From Chrysomallon squamiferum (Eukaryota > Mollusca > Gastropoda > Neomphalida > Peltospiridae): DNA of 64,000 nt. This document shows positions 60,829 through 64,000 of the stretch, in pieces. Positions within the stretch are counted from its first letter, which is position 1, and each line of letters starts with the position of its first letter. A model generated the notes under the pieces. The model searched no databases. It saw only the letters and a list, made by a program, of their open reading frames with translations, and was not told the origin of the DNA. The translations under genes and the position numbers were made by a program. The DNA is taken from the NCBI GenBank assembly GCA_012295275.1, contig CM022675.1, forward strand, positions 12,376,253 to 12,440,252, read 5' to 3'.

Positions 60829-60903
<75 letters not shown>

Positions 60904-60912
60904 TCTCTCTCA
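60829..60912. repeat. CT microsatellite
   Basis: (CT)n of about 40 units with one CC interruption. Confidence 0.96.
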
Positions 60913-61263
60913 TTTTCTTACACATATGTCTACACTGATTTTAACCACACATTCATGGCCAAACAGCAGTAAATTAAACAAGTTCAGACAGTGTTGTTAA
61001 AACATCTTCACTGCTTCACAAATTAGTGTCAGGTTATTAGTAACAGTGCAGTGTAACTGGAATCCATGACATCTTTGTTGAGGAGATGCCAGTTTTCAAT
61101 TTACTTACAATTACTTTCAAACATCTACCTAATTCTCTTCTGTATTAGACAGTTATTTCTAAACAAAGGTATGTTTATTTGATTGAACTGTGAGACATGA
61201 ACACTTATGTAAAATACATGTTTGGTTTTTAAGGTAATGACTTTTAAGAAATAATCTTATATT

Positions 61264-61378
61264 TTGTGTGTGTGTGTGTCTGTGTGTATGTGTGTGTCTG
61301 TATGTGTGTGTGTCTGTATGTTTGTATGTCTATATGTTTGTATGTTTGTGTGTGTGTTTGTATATGTGTGTGTCTGTA

Positions 61379-61434
<56 letters not shown>

Positions 61435-61437
61435 TAT

Positions 61438-61476
<39 letters not shown>

Positions 61477-61672
61477 TGTATGTTTGTGTGTCTGTGTGTG
61501 TTTGTGTATCTTTGTGTGTGTATGTTTGTATGTTTGTGTGTGTCTGTGTGTGTTTGTGTATCGTTTGTGTGTGTATGTTTGTATGTGTGTGTGTGTATGT
61601 GTGTGTGTCTGTATGTTTGTGTGACTGTGTGTCTGTGTGTGTTTGTGTATCTTTGTGTGTGTGTGTGTGTTT
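61264..61672. repeat. GT-based compound microsatellite, about 400 bp
   Basis: (GT)n with TGTCTGTATGTTTG phrases and a longer repeated block 'tgtgtgtttgtgtatctttg' at about 61494, 61548 and 61638. All three plus frames are open but spurious. Confidence 0.95.
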
Positions 61673-61679
61673 CAGAATT

Positions 61680-62505
61680 AGTAGTATTTTTTAAATGTTG
61701 TTTTTAGGATTTTATTATATGTTAAAACAAAACAATTACAAATACATTTTTAATTTATTTTAATTTTTTTTTTTCCTTTATGATGACAAACTTTAATCTT
61801 TTAAACAGAATGATCTAAATTTCATTACTTTTATAACATAATAAAGTATGATATGTATGAAAGGAGTTATTTACTTTTCGTGACAGTATTATTTAAGAAA
61901 ACATCTTGGCCTGCCATTAACTTGTATCGGTACTCCAGCACCAAATAAGAAACAGATGCAGTGATGTTTTTTTGCCAGGTAAACTGGGGTTATGGAAAGT
62001 TGTTTTTTTTCACTATACAGCCCTAGACTACTTCATCAAATAATACCACTGGAATGTTCAGAATGGAATTGCTTGGTTACCATGGAGAACTGTTGAGTTA
62101 CTATGGAGAACTGACTTGCATATGGTAACAATTGGCTTGGTTATGGAAGTAAGATTTGGAAAGGATTTGTCAGGTTTTTATCACATGTTATGTGGCAGAG
62201 TTATTAGTGGAATATTTAATGTGCTATTTATCCAGTGTTAAATTTTATATTGGATTTTATACGTAATAATATCGATAGTGTTATGTGAAAGAGGTATTTC
62301 ATGTTAGGGTAATACAGTTTGAAAACGACTTAATTAGTTTTGTTTCATTTTCCTTTTTTCTCATTGAAACTTTTTGTTTTTCTAATTGATTTATAGATAT
62401 TACTTTTCTAGATTTTATGATGCAATTTGTTTTATGTAACTGTTCTGGCAGGATTTTGTTTTAATTTTTAATTTTTTTATTATTATTAGACTTATTAAAT
62501 TATAA
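61680..62505. other. Non-genic DNA
   Basis: AT-rich with GGTTACCATGGAGAACTG / GAGTTACTATGGAGAACTG as a small local duplication at 62075-62115. No gene. Confidence 0.5.
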
Positions 62506-62507
62506 AA

Positions 62508-62750
62508 TGAGAGAGAGATACAGAGATAGAAAGAAAGAAAGAGAACATTAGAGAGACAAAGACAGAGATAGAGATAAAAAAGAGGTATATTAAGACTGAC
62601 AGAAAGACAAAGGCAGAAAGAAGACAAAGAAAGAGAGGAGAAAAAGATGAATGAAATAGGAGAAAGCTGAAGGACAATAAAGAATGAGTGAGGAAAAGAG
62701 AGAGAAATAAAAAGAAGATAAAAAAAGAGAGAAAGAGAGTAGAAATCCCT
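62508..62750. repeat. Purine-rich GA/AAAG tract
   Basis: Interrupted (GA)n and AAAG runs leading directly into the 79-bp array. Confidence 0.9.
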
Positions 62751-62752
62751 GA

Positions 62753-64000
62753 ACATTATATTAGTGAAGTACTAGTTAACAAATATTCTTTTGCAAAAAC
62801 AGCATTGTCAGTACTCAAACACAGACTTTTTAATTACATCATTACATCACTGTACATTATATTACTGAAGTACTAGTACAACATTGTCAGTACTCAAACA
62901 CAGACTTTTTAATTACATCATTACATCACTGTACATTATATTACTGAAGTACTAGTACAACATTGCTAGTACTCAAACACAGACTTTTTAATTACATCAT
63001 TACATCACTGTACATTATATTACTGAAGTACTAGTACAACATTGTCAGTACTCAAACACAGACTTTTTAATTACATCATTACATCACTGTACATTATATT
63101 ACTGAAGTACTAGTACAACATTGTCAGTACTCAAGATAAACAGACTTTTTAATTACATCATTACATCACTGTACATTATATTACTGAAGTACTAGTACAA
63201 CATTGTCAGTACTCAAACACAGACTTTTTAATTACATCATTACATCACTGTACATTGTATTACTGAAATACTAGTACAACATTGTCAGGACTCAAACAAA
63301 GACTTTTTAATTACATCATTACATCACTGTACATTGTATTACTGAAGTACTAGTACAACATTGTCAGGACTCAAACAAAGACTTTTTAATTACATCATTA
63401 CATCACTGTACATTGTATTACTGAAATACTAGTACAACATTGTCAGGACTCAAACAAAGACTTTTTAATTACATCATTACATCACTGTACATTATATTAC
63501 TGAAGTACTAGTACAACATTGTCAGTACTCAAGATAAACAGACTTTTTAATTACATCTTTACATCACTGTACATTATATTACTGAAGTACTAGTACAACA
63601 TTGTCAGTACTCAAGATAAACAGACTTTTTAATTACATCATTACATCACTGTACATTGTATTACTGAAGTACTAGTACAACATTGTCAGTACTCAAGATA
63701 AACAGACTTTTTAATTACATCATTACATCACTGTACATTATATTACTGAAGTACTAGTACAACATTGTCAGGACTGAAGATAAACAGACTTTTTAATTAC
63801 ATCATTACATCACTGTACATTATATTACTGAAGTACTAGTACAACATTGTCAGGACTCAAGATAAACAGACTTTTTAATTACATCATTACATCACTGTAC
63901 ATTATATTACTGAAGTACTAGTACAACATTGTCAGGACTCAAGATAAACAGACTTTTTAATTACATCATTACATCACTGTACATTATATTACTGAAGTAC
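62753..64000. repeat. 79/82-bp satellite array, truncated by window end
   Basis: About fifteen units: ACTTTTTAATTACATCATTA, CATCACTGTACATTATATTA, CTGAAGTACTAGTACAACAT, TGTCAGTACTCAAACACAG. Variants carry CAAGATAAACAG (3 bp longer), CAGGACT or CAAACAAAG. Like variants cluster together. Each unit includes the palindrome GTACTAGTAC. Confidence 0.96.

Noticed and set aside
61264-61707. Cys/Val-rich ORFs up to 147 codons in three frames
   Set aside because: GT microsatellite; openness in all frames shows low complexity, not a cysteine-rich peptide.
62753-64000. Regular repeat pattern resembling a CRISPR array
   Set aside because: Eukaryotic tandem satellite: units adjoin with no unique spacers.

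Overview
This is a stretch of nuclear genome from an animal, most probably a mollusc. It is strongly AT-rich. The protein genes are split by GT-AG introns with long pyrimidine tracts, intergenic DNA is packed with microsatellites, and there are no closely packed ORFs. The mollusc call rests on several decayed copies of a tRNA-headed SINE whose central motif (a 'gggatggtgcatataaaag'-like core) I know from gastropod and bivalve genomes. The protein genes alone would fit any invertebrate. Species is not determined.

Left third (1-33 kb) holds the recognisable genes. On the minus strand at 128-6556 lie six exons of a cyclophilin-type peptidyl-prolyl isomerase of the PPIG/NKTR group, running off the left edge. 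Head-to-head with it on the plus strand is a single-exon GT31 beta-1,3-galactosyltransferase-like gene (8320-9387). From 32893 down to 13735 on the minus strand is a complete molybdenum cofactor sulfurase gene (MOCOS, maroon-like family). I could join 15 exons with every splice phase agreeing, giving 984 codons plus stop. These three genes serve unrelated functions (nuclear protein folding/splicing, Golgi glycosylation, activation of xanthine dehydrogenase and aldehyde oxidase). Their proximity does not suggest a pathway cluster.

Right half (33-64 kb) has no protein gene I can support. It contains a short hAT-type MITE with a perfect 8-bp target duplication (33556-33683) and a CpG-richer stretch with splice-like signals (34.7-36.25 kb) that may be the 5' end of a plus-strand transcript. 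It also holds many CT, GT/CA, TA and trinucleotide arrays, SINE relics, and a series of minisatellites with units of 21, 24, 25, 36, 39, 43, 46 and 79 bp. The 79-bp array runs off the right edge.

The most unusual structures are: a 39-bp minisatellite that is translated inside the aminotransferase domain of MOCOS; two ectopic copies of exon-plus-acceptor fragments, one from each minus-strand gene; a 1.85-kb intronic minisatellite built from two interleaved unit lengths (14 and 18 bp); and a strong CTCF-type motif in MOCOS intron 1. I saw no operon, CRISPR array or clearly new multi-gene system.
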